From Clostridiales bacterium (GTDB taxonomy: Bacteria; Bacillota; Clostridia; Oscillospirales; Oscillospiraceae), in contig DPCD01000036.1 in assembly GCA_003516765.1 (NCBI GenBank), positions 408 to 8,844 on the forward strand: a stretch of 8,437 nucleotides of DNA. The letters are read 5' to 3'. The translations under genes and the position numbers were made by a program. The notes under the pieces were generated by a model. It had not been told where the DNA came from and did no database searches. It worked only from the letters and a program-made list of their open reading frames with translations. Of the stretch, positions 1 through 6,294 are shown piece by piece; positions within the stretch are counted from its first letter, which is position 1, and each line of letters opens with the position of its first letter.

Positions 1-20
1 GGCGGCAGGTTTTTTGCACC

Positions 21-49
21 TTGCAAGCGCGCATCATTTCCGGTAGAAT
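21..49 (+). promoter_or_regulatory. Sigma-A-type promoter for the HD-domain gene
   Basis: TTGCAA at 21-26 and TAGAAT at 44-49 are separated by 17 bases, giving a plausible -35/-10 pair with a start site near 56, about 15 bases before the ATG at 71. The T-run at 10-15, preceded by GC-rich bases, could be the tail of a terminator for a gene left of the window, but its other arm is not visible. Confidence 0.5.
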
Positions 50-70
50 AGACGTGAAAGAAGGGATTTC

Positions 71-1075
71 ATGGAACTCATTGCGCGCTATGGCGGGCTG
101 CCGGAGGTTCTTGCGCCGTTCTGCGAGACCGCGCCCATGCTGCGTCTGCGGCAAATCGGTATGCACTGCGGCTGCGAGTATACCGCCTGCCCGATCTACG
201 AGGGCAAGGCGCCGTATACCAGATACCTGCACAGCCTCGGCGCAGCCGCAATCGTCTGGCACTTTACAAAGGACGCCGCGCAGAGTCTGAGCGCGCTGTT
301 TCATGATATCGCAACGCCTGCCTTTGCCCACGTTGTGGATTTTCTGAACGAGGACCACCTGCGGCAGGAGTCGACTGAGGCGCCGACGCATGGTATTCTT
401 GCCGGCAATATGCAAATACAGGCGCTTTTGCGTCCGCTCGGGCTTTGCACGCATGATGTGGACGACTATCACCGCTATCCGATTGCGGACAACGACTCGC
501 CCCGGCTGTCCTCCGACCGGCTGGAGTATACGCTCGGAAATGCTTACCGGGTATTCGGCGCGCCGCCTGGCGAAATTTCTGCCGTCTATGGCAATCTCTT
601 CGCCGCAGAGGCGGAAGACGGTCTTTGCGAGCTTTCGTTTCGCGATCTGGAGGCGGCGCAGACGTTCTCCCGCTGGTCGCTGCGGCAGTCGCAGTGGTTC
701 GTGAGCGACGACGACCGCTTTTTCATGCAGGCGCTCGCCGATCTTCTGCGCTTTGCCATCCGGACCGGCGCTATCACCAAAGACGATCTTCTTCTCACCG
801 AGCCGGACGTGCTCGCAAAGCTGACCGCCGATCCTGTCTGCGCCCGATACTGGGCGCAATACCGCCGCATCACCGGAACCTGCGCCGGAAAAACGCCGCC
901 GGACAACACCTACGCCGTGCGCGTGCGCGCAAAGAAGCGGCACATCAACCCTCTCGTGCAGACGCACTCCGGCATGAAGCGGCAGACAGAGCTGGACAGA
1001 GGCTTTGCCGCGCAGCTGCGCGCGTTTTTGCAGGACGATTTTGACCGCTTCGTCTGGGCAAGCTTTGCAGACTGA
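71..1075 (+). CDS. HD-domain phosphohydrolase, dGTPase/SAMHD1-like superfamily
   Basis: A 334-residue soluble protein with the HD metal-dependent phosphohydrolase signature. RYLHS (His54) opens the core, LFHD (His78-Asp79) gives the HD pair followed by PAFAH (His87), and SSDRLEYTL (Asp149) matches the downstream Asp of the 'DxDRLDYL' element in the COG1078/dNTPase-like branch. These four residues are the expected metal ligands. Family members hydrolyse phosphate or triphosphate esters of nucleotides; the substrate here cannot be read from sequence. The N-terminal part has three close cysteines (33, 35, 40) of unknown meaning. The start at 71 has AAGGGA a few bases upstream. The CapA-like gene follows after 17 bases with its own AAAGGAG, so the two are probably co-transcribed. 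Superfamily assignment is firm; exact activity is open. Confidence 0.82.
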   Translation: MELIARYGGLPEVLAPFCETAPMLRLRQIGMHCGCEYTACPIYEGKAPYTRYLHSLGAAAIVWHFTKDAAQSLSALFHDIATPAFAHVVDFLNEDHLRQESTEAPTHGILAGNMQIQALLRPLGLCTHDVDDYHRYPIADNDSPRLSSDRLEYTLGNAYRVFGAPPGEISAVYGNLFAAEAEDGLCELSFRDLEAAQTFSRWSLRQSQWFVSDDDRFFMQALADLLRFAIRTGAITKDDLLLTEPDVLAKLTADPVCARYWAQYRRITGTCAGKTPPDNTYAVRVRAKKRHINPLVQTHSGMKRQTELDRGFAAQLRAFLQDDFDRFVWASFAD

Positions 1076-1092
1076 CGGAAAGGAGCTTTTTC

Positions 1093-2397
1093 ATGGCAGG
1101 AAGATTCTCCCGAAAAAAGAGGACCGGCGGCACATCTTGGCTTCTGGGGCTGGTTCTGATGTTGCTGCTGGTCGGTGCGATTGTGCTCGGGGCAAGCTGG
1201 GTGCTGCGCGCGGCAAAATCAGTCGGCGCGCAGGACGCGCAAAAGGAGCCGGAAACCGCGCAGCAAGCCGCGCCGGAAGCTCACGCCGCGCAGCAATCTG
1301 TTCCGGTGGCACCGGAAATCACGCAGGCGGATTCCGCGCCAGAACAAACGCAGGCGCTTCCGGCAGAGCAGGAGCCCGAGCCTGCGCGCGTGACGCTTAT
1401 GGCGCTCGGCGACAATTTAATCCACAACACCGTCTACTGGTCAGCAGAGCTGCCCGGCGGCGGGTACGACTTCACGCCCTTTTATGCTGCGATTGCGCCC
1501 GTGGTGCAAAGCTACGACCTTGCCTGCATCAATCAGGAGACCATTCTGGTGAGTGACCCCGCGCTCTACGCCAACTACCCGAGCTTCGGCTCTCCCGTGC
1601 AGGTTGCCGACGCACTGGCGCAGACCGGATTTTCCGTCATCACCGGTGCGACAAATCACTGCTTCGACAAGGGCGAAACCGGCATTCTCGATACCTGCCG
1701 CTACTGGCGTGAACACTACCCCGAAATTACCACGCTCGGCATCCACGACTCGCAGGAGGACGCACAGACGCTTCGCGTCGTGGAGAAAAACGGCATCCGC
1801 ATCGCGATGCTCAACTACACCTACGGGCTCAACGGCGGCGCGCCGGGGAACGCCTGGATGGTCGACCGTTTCGTGACGTTTGATGCGGTGGAGCGCGATC
1901 TGACGCGCGCGAAAGAAGCGTCCGATTTTGTGATTGTCTTTGCCCACTGGGGGGAGGAGGGAACCTTCCGCCCGAACGACTATGAGCGCACCTGGGCGCA
2001 GGTACTTGCTGACGGCGGCGCGGACCTGATCATCGGCGGGCACCCGCATGTGGTCCAGCCCGCGCGCATGCTGATGGCGGAGGACGGACGTGAGGTGCCG
2101 GTCTTTTACTCGCTCGGCAATTTCCTGTCCCATCAGACAAGCCCGGAGAATATGCTCGGCGGCATGGCAAGCGTCACGATCTGCATGGACGAAACCGGCG
2201 CCTACGTTGAAGACTATGAACTGCTGCCGACCATCAATCTAATCACCAAAAATCCGAACACTGGCTGGTACAACTACTCCCCCATGCTTTTGTCCGACTA
2301 CACCCCGGAGCTTGCCGCCACGCACCACATCCCCGGCTGCTCGGTGGACGCCATGCAGACGCTTTTTGATCAAATTATCTCCGGCACCGCCGGATAA
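1093..2397 (+). CDS. CapA-family membrane-anchored protein (PGA_cap, metallophosphoesterase fold)
   Basis: 434 residues. A short basic N-terminus is followed by one membrane segment (about 16-38), then an Ala/Gln/Glu/Pro-rich low-complexity linker (about 44-98), then a CapA/PGA_cap domain from about 99 to the end. Family motifs seen: LMALGDNLIHN (Asp107, Asn108), INQE (Asn148-Glu149), GATNHCFDKG (Asn188-His189), FAHWGEE (His285), IIGGHPHVVQP (His317, His319) and VFYSLGNFL. The arrangement suggests an extracellular catalytic domain tethered by a flexible stalk. Relatives act in capsule or poly-gamma-glutamate synthesis, but many clostridial homologues have no known substrate, and no other capsule gene is nearby. 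AAAGGAG at 1079-1085 sits 7 bases before the ATG. It ends at a strong terminator. Confidence 0.88.
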   Translation: MAGRFSRKKRTGGTSWLLGLVLMLLLVGAIVLGASWVLRAAKSVGAQDAQKEPETAQQAAPEAHAAQQSVPVAPEITQADSAPEQTQALPAEQEPEPARVTLMALGDNLIHNTVYWSAELPGGGYDFTPFYAAIAPVVQSYDLACINQETILVSDPALYANYPSFGSPVQVADALAQTGFSVITGATNHCFDKGETGILDTCRYWREHYPEITTLGIHDSQEDAQTLRVVEKNGIRIAMLNYTYGLNGGAPGNAWMVDRFVTFDAVERDLTRAKEASDFVIVFAHWGEEGTFRPNDYERTWAQVLADGGADLIIGGHPHVVQPARMLMAEDGREVPVFYSLGNFLSHQTSPENMLGGMASVTICMDETGAYVEDYELLPTINLITKNPNTGWYNYSPMLLSDYTPELAATHHIPGCSVDAMQTLFDQIISGTAG

Positions 2398-2399
2398 AG

Positions 2400-2434
2400 A
2401 AAATCCGTACCTGAAAGAAGCAGGTACGGATTTT
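2400..2434. terminator. Bidirectional rho-independent terminator between convergent genes
   Basis: A perfect 13-bp stem (2401-2413 with 2421-2433, AAATCCGTACCTG/CAGGTACGGATTT) closes a 7-base loop and is followed by a T-run to 2437 on the plus strand. On the minus strand it is followed by TTTTCTTT. It lies directly after the stop of the CapA-like gene and touches the stop of azlD, so it can end transcription from both sides. Confidence 0.93.
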
Positions 2435-2436
2435 TT

Positions 2437-2760
2437 TCATAACACGCGAAGCAGAACCATATACACGGCGGTTCCCGCGAGGATGCTCAGAAACGTGTTG
2501 TGCTTCCATTTATGCGCCAATGCCGTCGCGCCGACACCCAGCAGCTGGCACACGCCGCCTGGATACCATGCATCGGGCACGCTCTTGAGGCAGTAAACGA
2601 CCAGCACCGCCATGATTGCCGGCGGCAGCGCATGCCCGAGCCGTTCAAGCCATGCGGGCATCTTCCGCTCGCCGGAAAACGCCAGAAACGGCAGCTCCCG
2701 CAGGAAAAACGTGCAGGCAAACGACACCAGAACCACAAGCAAAAACCTTCCCGTGCTCAT
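2437..2760 (-). CDS. azlD: AzlD-family small membrane subunit of an amino-acid exporter
   Basis: 107 residues with about four hydrophobic segments (roughly 5-22, 45-60, 66-82, 90-106) and the AzlD-type pattern: FLRELPFLAFSG near the N-terminus, then LPPAIMAVLVVYCLK. The reading frame is open for 50 more codons upstream, but that extension lies inside azlC and is arginine/glycine-rich shadow sequence. The ATG at 2760 overlaps the azlC stop by 4 bases (ATGA), the usual coupling for this pair. AzlC and AzlD together form an exporter whose characterised relatives (AzlCD, YgaZH, BrnFE) export branched-chain amino acids and, for BrnFE and YgaZH, methionine. The substrate here is unknown. Confidence 0.88.
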   Translation of the reverse strand: MSTGRFLLVVLVSFACTFFLRELPFLAFSGERKMPAWLERLGHALPPAIMAVLVVYCLKSVPDAWYPGGVCQLLGVGATALAHKWKHNTFLSILAGTAVYMVLLRVL

Positions 2761-3446
2761 GCCTGCGCCTCCTTCCTGCCCGCAAACACCAGAATGCCGG
2801 ACGTTGCCAGCAGCGCCGGAAGCATGAACCCGTTCGCGCCGAAGATCGCCAGTGCAAGCACTGCCACGCACAGCCCCGCCAGCGCCGGCGTATGCGTTTT
2901 CGCCGTTTCCCACTGGTCGATGAAAATCGTCACAAACAGCGCTGTCATGCAGAAATCGATGCCCGTCAGATCAAAGGGGATGATCTGCCCCAGCATGCCG
3001 CCGAGTGCGGACGCCGCCGTCCAGTAGATGTGGCTCAGCACCGCAAGATAAAACATCGTCTCGCGCCTTTCTTCCGGCGGAAGGCTTTCCAGCGTGCAGT
3101 TGACGGCGTAGGTCTCATCCGTCAGGGAATGGATCATATAGAGCTTCCGTCTGCCCATGTGCTTGAAATCATCGAGAAAGGTCAGCGCGTAGAAGCTCTG
3201 GCGGCTGTTCATAAAAAGCGCTGTCGCCGCGATGGTCAGCAGCGACGCGCCGCTCGATAAAAACGTAATGAGTACAAACTGAAACGCCCCCGTATACACC
3301 ACTGCGCTTACCGTCAGCGACTCCAGCCATCCGAAGCCCTGTTCCTGCATCAGAATGCCATACGCCATGCCCAGAAACAGGTAGCTGCAAAGAATCGGAA
3401 TCGAGGCGACGAACGCTTTGCGAAACGCCTCTTTTTTCGTTGCCAT
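2757..3446 (-). CDS. azlC: AzlC-family amino-acid exporter large subunit
   Basis: 229 residues, the usual length for the family, with multiple membrane helices. Family features are LFLGMAYGILM (about 24-33), the aromatic/Gly stretch VVYTGAFQF (49-57), and ALFMNSRQSFYAL (76-88), where Asn80-Arg82 belong to the conserved AzlC signature. A charged loop DDFKHMGRRKLY follows. AAAGGAAG lies just before the ATG at 3446. It is separated from metI by a terminator and no clear promoter fits between that terminator and the start, so expression probably depends on read-through or a promoter inside metI. Its position behind a methionine importer fits methionine export in the BrnFE/YgaZH sense, but this is inference. 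Confidence 0.92.
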   Translation of the reverse strand: MATKKEAFRKAFVASIPILCSYLFLGMAYGILMQEQGFGWLESLTVSAVVYTGAFQFVLITFLSSGASLLTIAATALFMNSRQSFYALTFLDDFKHMGRRKLYMIHSLTDETYAVNCTLESLPPEERRETMFYLAVLSHIYWTAASALGGMLGQIIPFDLTGIDFCMTALFVTIFIDQWETAKTHTPALAGLCVAVLALAIFGANGFMLPALLATSGILVFAGRKEAQA

Positions 3447-3464
3447 GGTTCTTCCTTTCTGCGG

Positions 3465-3490
3465 AAAAAAGCCGCCGCAGAAGCGGCGGC
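3465..3490 (-). terminator. Rho-independent terminator after metI, directly before the azlC ribosome binding site
   Basis: On the minus strand GCCGCCGC (3490-3483), loop TTCT, GCGGCGGC (3478-3471) and TTTTTT (3470-3465) form a textbook intrinsic terminator. It starts 10 bases after the metI stop. The azlC ATG is only 18 bases past the T-run. The bases TTCTGCGG (3482-3475) can instead pair with CCGCAGAA (3464-3457), immediately upstream of the azlC Shine-Dalgarno sequence. Confidence 0.9.
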
Positions 3491-3500
3491 TGCGGGGTTT

Positions 3501-4163
3501 TCAGTGTCTTCTGTGGTCGAGCTTTTTGGAAAACAGCATGCCGATGCCCTGCAGAATCTGCACGAGAGCAACCAGCAGAATGACCGTTACCCACATCACG
3601 TCTCCCTGCCAGCGGTAGTAGCCGTAGCGGATGGCAATATCGCCGAGACCGCCGCCGCCGAGCACGCCTGCCATCGCAGAATACCCGAGGATCGTGCCGA
3701 GCGCAATCGTCACACCGACGAGCAGCGACGTGCGCGCCTCGCCGATGAGGACCTTGAAAATAATCGTGCCGTCGGTCGCGCCCATGCTCTTTGCCGCCTC
3801 AATGACGCCCTGGTCGACCTCGTTGAGCGAAGACTCGACCATACGCGCAATAAACGGCGCCGCCGCGATGACAAGGGAGACGACCGTTGCCGTCGCGCCG
3901 TAGCTCTTGCCGACCAGCCACTTGGTAAACGGCGAGACAAGAATCAGCAGAATCAGAAACGGCACACTTCGGATCAGGTTCACAACGATGTCCAGAATGC
4001 GGTAAATGATAGGGTTTCTGCGGACGCCGTTTTCGCCCGTGATGCAAAGAAGAATCCCGAGTGGAAGTCCCAGCAGGTAGCCAAAGGCAGTGGACGCCAG
4101 AACCATGTACAACGTATCGCGGACGCCTTCGACCAGCGTCTGCACCATTCCGGGTTCAAACAT
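3501..4163 (-). CDS. metI: Methionine ABC transporter permease MetI
   Basis: 220 residues, the standard MetI length. Five or so hydrophobic segments are seen (about 18-40, 57-80, 90-108, 146-168, 189-210). The cytoplasmic EAA loop that docks on the ATPase is clear at about 120-143 (VIEAAKSMGATDGTIIFKVL), and YSAMAGVLGGGGLGDIAIRYGY (161-182) is a MetI hallmark. It forms the homodimeric channel of the D/L-methionine importer with MetN. The ATG overlaps the end of metN by 8 bases, with GGAGG 9-10 bases upstream, so translation is likely coupled. It is the last gene before the terminator at 3465-3490. Confidence 0.96.
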   Translation of the reverse strand: MFEPGMVQTLVEGVRDTLYMVLASTAFGYLLGLPLGILLCITGENGVRRNPIIYRILDIVVNLIRSVPFLILLILVSPFTKWLVGKSYGATATVVSLVIAAAPFIARMVESSLNEVDQGVIEAAKSMGATDGTIIFKVLIGEARTSLLVGVTIALGTILGYSAMAGVLGGGGLGDIAIRYGYYRWQGDVMWVTVILLVALVQILQGIGMLFSKKLDHRRH

Positions 4164-5022
4164 GTTCTTCGCCCTCCAATACCTTCAAGTTATGCGCCTT
4201 GACATACGCCATCAGCGCTGCCAGTTCCTTTTCGTCCTCCGGCAGCTCCAGCTTCACGCACGGCGCGTCCGCGTCCTGCATGCGCGCCAGCACGAGCCGC
4301 TTTGCCGCTCTCGTCTGCGGATGCGAGAAGACCTCGCTCACCGGACCGGTCTCCTGAATCCTGCCCTCATCCAGCACTGCCACGCGGTTGCAGATCTGCT
4401 GGATAACCTTCATTTCATGCGTAATGACGACAATCGTAATGTTCTGCGTCCGGTTGATCGTCTGCAGCAGCGAGAGAATCGACTCGGTCGTCATGGGGTC
4501 GAGCGCGCTCGTCGCCTCGTCGCAGAGGATGATCTCCGGGTCATTCGCCAGCACGCGCGCAATTGCCACGCGCTGCTTCTGCCCGCCCGAGAGCTGCGAG
4601 GGATAGGCGTTCGCCTTGTCGGCAATGCCGACGAGCTTCAAAACCTCCATCGCGCGCTTCTTCGCGTCCTTGCGGCTCATGCCGACGATCTCCAGCGGGA
4701 AGCAGACGTTTCCGAGGACCGTGCGCTGCATGAGAAGGTTGAAGTGCTGGAAGACCATGCCGATCTTCTGCCGGCAGCGGCGGATTTCCGGCTCGCTCAG
4801 CGCCGTCAGGTCCCTGTCATGGATAAAGACCTTGCCGGAGGTCGGGCGTTCGAGCAGGTTGAGGCACCGCACCAGCGTGCTCTTGCCCGCGCCGGACAGA
4901 CCGATGATGCCGAAAATATCGCCTTCGTTGACCTCCAGCGACACGTCGCGCAGCGCTTCAAAGTCTTCCTTTCCGTCGGTAAACACCTTCTCAATATGCT
5001 CTAATCGAATGACCGGTTTCAT
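4156..5022 (-). CDS. metN: Methionine ABC transporter ATPase MetN, lacking most of the NIL domain
   Basis: 288 residues from the ATG at 5022. GAGGAA lies 4 bases before it; a TTG one codon earlier is too close to the ribosome binding site to be preferred. Walker A is GLSGAGKST (41-49), the Q-loop glutamine is Gln92, the signature is LSGGQKQR (144-151), Walker B is IILCDEA (164-170) and the switch His is His202. The MetN-typical VFTDGKEDFEALRDVSLEV opens the domain. The NBD ends near residue 240 and only about 48 residues follow, whereas typical MetN is about 340 residues with a C-terminal NIL (ACT-like) methionine-binding domain. The last 20 residues resemble the final helix and strand of NIL, suggesting an internal deletion. 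It energises methionine import with MetI and MetQ. Confidence 0.95.
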   Translation of the reverse strand: MKPVIRLEHIEKVFTDGKEDFEALRDVSLEVNEGDIFGIIGLSGAGKSTLVRCLNLLERPTSGKVFIHDRDLTALSEPEIRRCRQKIGMVFQHFNLLMQRTVLGNVCFPLEIVGMSRKDAKKRAMEVLKLVGIADKANAYPSQLSGGQKQRVAIARVLANDPEIILCDEATSALDPMTTESILSLLQTINRTQNITIVVITHEMKVIQQICNRVAVLDEGRIQETGPVSEVFSHPQTRAAKRLVLARMQDADAPCVKLELPEDEKELAALMAYVKAHNLKVLEGEEHV

Positions 5023-5079
5023 CAAATTCCTCGTTTCTGCCCGGGAAATCTTCCGGACATTGTTTTTTAGACATGGAAA

Positions 5080-5110
5080 CAGAGCGTAGCAGGAACCCCT
5101 GTACGCTCTG
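5080..5110 (-). other. Intercistronic hairpin between metQ and metN
   Basis: CAGAGCGTA (5110-5102) pairs perfectly with TACGCTCTG (5088-5080), and inside it CAGG pairs with CCTG around a GGTT loop, giving a roughly 13-bp stem with one bulge. Only a short TTT follows, so it is a poor terminator. Its place just after the metQ stop, in a 98-base gap, fits a 3'-end stabiliser or partial terminator that gives more binding protein than ABC subunits. Confidence 0.7.
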
Positions 5111-5120
5111 CGCGTGGAAA

Positions 5121-5987
5121 TCAGTCGTCAAACGGAACGACCGCGCCGTCATAGGTATCGTTGATATACTGGCGGATGGCGTCGGACTTGAGGGCGCTGA
5201 CAAGCGCCTGAATCTTCTCGGAGTTTTCGTTGCCTTCCTTCACGGCGATGACGTTCACATAGGTCTTTGCCGCATCGGAATCAGACTTTTCATAGGCAAG
5301 CGAATCCTTTGCCACGGAGAAGCCGGCATCGAGCGCGTAGTTGCCGTTGAGAACCACATAGGCGACCTCGTCCTTCACACGCGGAACCTGCGCAGCTTCG
5401 AGCTCGAGAATCTCCACGTTGTAGAGGTTTTCCTCAATGTCCAGAACCGTTGCGGTCAGACCCGCGCCGTCCTTGAGCTTGAGAATACCGTTGTCCTGCA
5501 GCAGCAGCAGTGCGCGCGCTTCGTTGGTGGTATCGTTCGGAACAGCGATGGTGTCGCCCTCGGCGATGTCATCCAGAGAAGACTTGGTGCCCGGATAGAT
5601 GCCGAACGGCTCATAGTGGATGCCGCCCGCGTTTACCAGGTGCGTGCCCTGCTCTTCGTTGAAGTTCTCCAGATAGGGGATGTGCTGGAAGTAGTTGGCG
5701 TCAAACTCGCCGCTCTCGACGACGTTGTTCGGCTGCACGTAATCCTGGAATTCCTTGACCTCAAGCGTCCAGCCCATAGCCTGCAAAATGGGCTTTGCCT
5801 GCTCCAGGATCTCTGCATGCGGCGTAGGGCTTGCCGCAACGGTAATTGTGCCCTTCTGCTCTACGGTATCGGAAGCCGCCTCTTCCGCAGGAACCTTTTC
5901 CACCGCGCTCTTCGACGCGCACGCAGCAAAAGACAAACTCAAAACAAGCGCCAGTGTCAGCGCAAGAACTTTTCGAAACTGTTTCAT
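5121..5987 (-). CDS. metQ: Methionine-binding lipoprotein MetQ (NlpA family)
   Basis: 288 residues. A lipoprotein signal peptide (basic KQFRK, hydrophobic core 7-20, lipobox SFAAC with Cys23) is followed by an acidic linker and the NlpA/MetQ domain. Family blocks include ITVAASPTPHAEIL (48-61), FDANYFQHIPYLENFN (95-110), IAVPNDTTNEARALLLL (147-163) and LNGNYAL (213-219), whose Asn corresponds to a ligand-contacting Asn of MetQ. It captures methionine at the cell surface and delivers it to MetNI. AGGAG lies 8 bases before the ATG. It is first in the cluster, unlike the common metN-metI-metQ order, and is preceded by the Met/Cys leader and terminator. NlpA proteins can also bind other ligands, but linkage to metN and metI favours methionine. 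Confidence 0.95.
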   Translation of the reverse strand: MKQFRKVLALTLALVLSLSFAACASKSAVEKVPAEEAASDTVEQKGTITVAASPTPHAEILEQAKPILQAMGWTLEVKEFQDYVQPNNVVESGEFDANYFQHIPYLENFNEEQGTHLVNAGGIHYEPFGIYPGTKSSLDDIAEGDTIAVPNDTTNEARALLLLQDNGILKLKDGAGLTATVLDIEENLYNVEILELEAAQVPRVKDEVAYVVLNGNYALDAGFSVAKDSLAYEKSDSDAAKTYVNVIAVKEGNENSEKIQALVSALKSDAIRQYINDTYDGAVVPFDD

Positions 5988-6011
5988 AAGACATACTCCT
6001 TTTCCAGTATT

Positions 6012-6023
6012 CGTAAATTTACG
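6012..6023. repeat. Perfect 12-bp palindrome between the attenuator terminator and metQ
   Basis: CGTAAATTTACG is its own reverse complement. It lies between the leader terminator and the metQ ribosome binding site. As RNA it would give only a weak 4-bp hairpin, so if functional it is more likely a protein-binding site on DNA, acting as a roadblock. It could be chance in an AT-rich spacer. Confidence 0.4.
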
Positions 6024-6046
6024 TTTTTTACAGGAATTTGAGCAAC

Positions 6047-6076
6047 AAAAAACCGGGGGCTATCATCAGCTCCCGG
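6047..6076 (-). terminator. Leader terminator (attenuator) upstream of metQ
   Basis: On the minus strand CCGGGAGC (6076-6069) pairs with GCCCCCGG (6060-6053), with one A-C mismatch and an 8-base loop, followed by TTTTTT (6052-6047). It sits 21 bases after the leader ORF stop and 59 bases before the metQ start, so it would end transcripts from the upstream promoter unless prevented from folding. Confidence 0.87.
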
Positions 6077-6170
6077 GCAAATGGCTTTCGCGCTCAATCA
6101 AGCGTTATTCTCAGGCGAACAGCAACGCATGCCGAAGCACCTGGCCATGTTACATGCCCGGGAGAATAAC
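6070..6170 (-). promoter_or_regulatory. Mutually exclusive antiterminator and anti-antiterminator pairings in the met leader
   Basis: Antiterminator: CTCCCGGGCA (6164-6155) inside the leader ORF pairs perfectly over 10 bp with TGCCCGGGAG (6079-6070), which contains nearly all of the terminator 5' arm. ATGGC (6148-6144) with GCCAT (6085-6081) adds 5 bp across an asymmetric internal loop. Competing structure: GTTATTCTC (6170-6162) pairs perfectly over 9 bp with GAGAATAAC (6112-6104), the last sense codons of the leader, and GGGC (6159-6156) can pair with GCCU (6116-6113). The two cannot coexist because they share 6164-6156. The terminator can form with the second but not the first. The pairings are read from sequence; folding and regulation are inferred. 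Confidence 0.68.
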
Positions 6171-6217
6171 ATTCGCATCATCATGTTGTTCTTAGCAATG
6201 GTGTAACGGAACGTCAT
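6098..6217 (-). CDS. Met/Cys-rich leader peptide of the metQNI cluster
   Basis: A 39-codon ORF with GGAAGGAGG ending 8 bases before its ATG at 6217, among the best ribosome binding sites in the window. Met occurs at 1, 12, 13, 14, 16, 24 and 30 and Cys at 22, 27, 32 and 33: 11 of 39 residues are sulfur amino acids, with NNMMMRM and RCCS clusters. No domain, signal peptide or membrane segment is visible. It lies between a consensus promoter and an intrinsic terminator in front of methionine transport genes, the layout of amino-acid leader peptides such as those of trp or his operons. I infer it senses Met-tRNA, and perhaps Cys-tRNA, supply by ribosome stalling. The frame is open upstream to 6319, but that extension covers the promoter and lacks a ribosome binding site. 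A free-standing small protein is the alternative. Confidence 0.75.
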   Translation of the reverse strand: MTFRYTIAKNNMMMRMLFSRACNMARCFGMRCCSPENNA

Positions 6218-6265
6218 TGTGTTTGCCTCCTTCCAAAAAAGAATACGCTCAAATTCGATGGTGTT

Positions 6266-6294
6266 ATCATACACCAATTTACCTACTGCGTCAA
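6266..6294 (-). promoter_or_regulatory. Consensus sigma-A promoter of the met leader and metQNI
   Basis: TTGACG (6294-6289) and TATGAT (6271-6266) are exactly 17 bases apart on the minus strand. Each hexamer differs from consensus at one position. Transcription would start near 6259, about 40 bases before the leader ATG, giving a leader RNA of about 210 bases to the terminator. Confidence 0.85.

Noticed and set aside
1210..1390. DNA repeat in the CapA-like gene
   Set aside because: The GCGCAGCAA-type recurrences simply encode an Ala/Gln/Glu/Pro linker; no regular repeat unit is kept.
2761..2913. Longer AzlD form starting at 2913
   Set aside because: The extra 51 residues lie inside azlC, have no AzlD character, and the ATGA overlap at 2757-2760 is the usual arrangement.
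3504..5004. Long plus-strand ORFs opposite metI and metN
   Set aside because: They are Arg/His/Asp-rich shadows of the antisense strand in GC-rich DNA, without ribosome binding sites or recognisable motifs.
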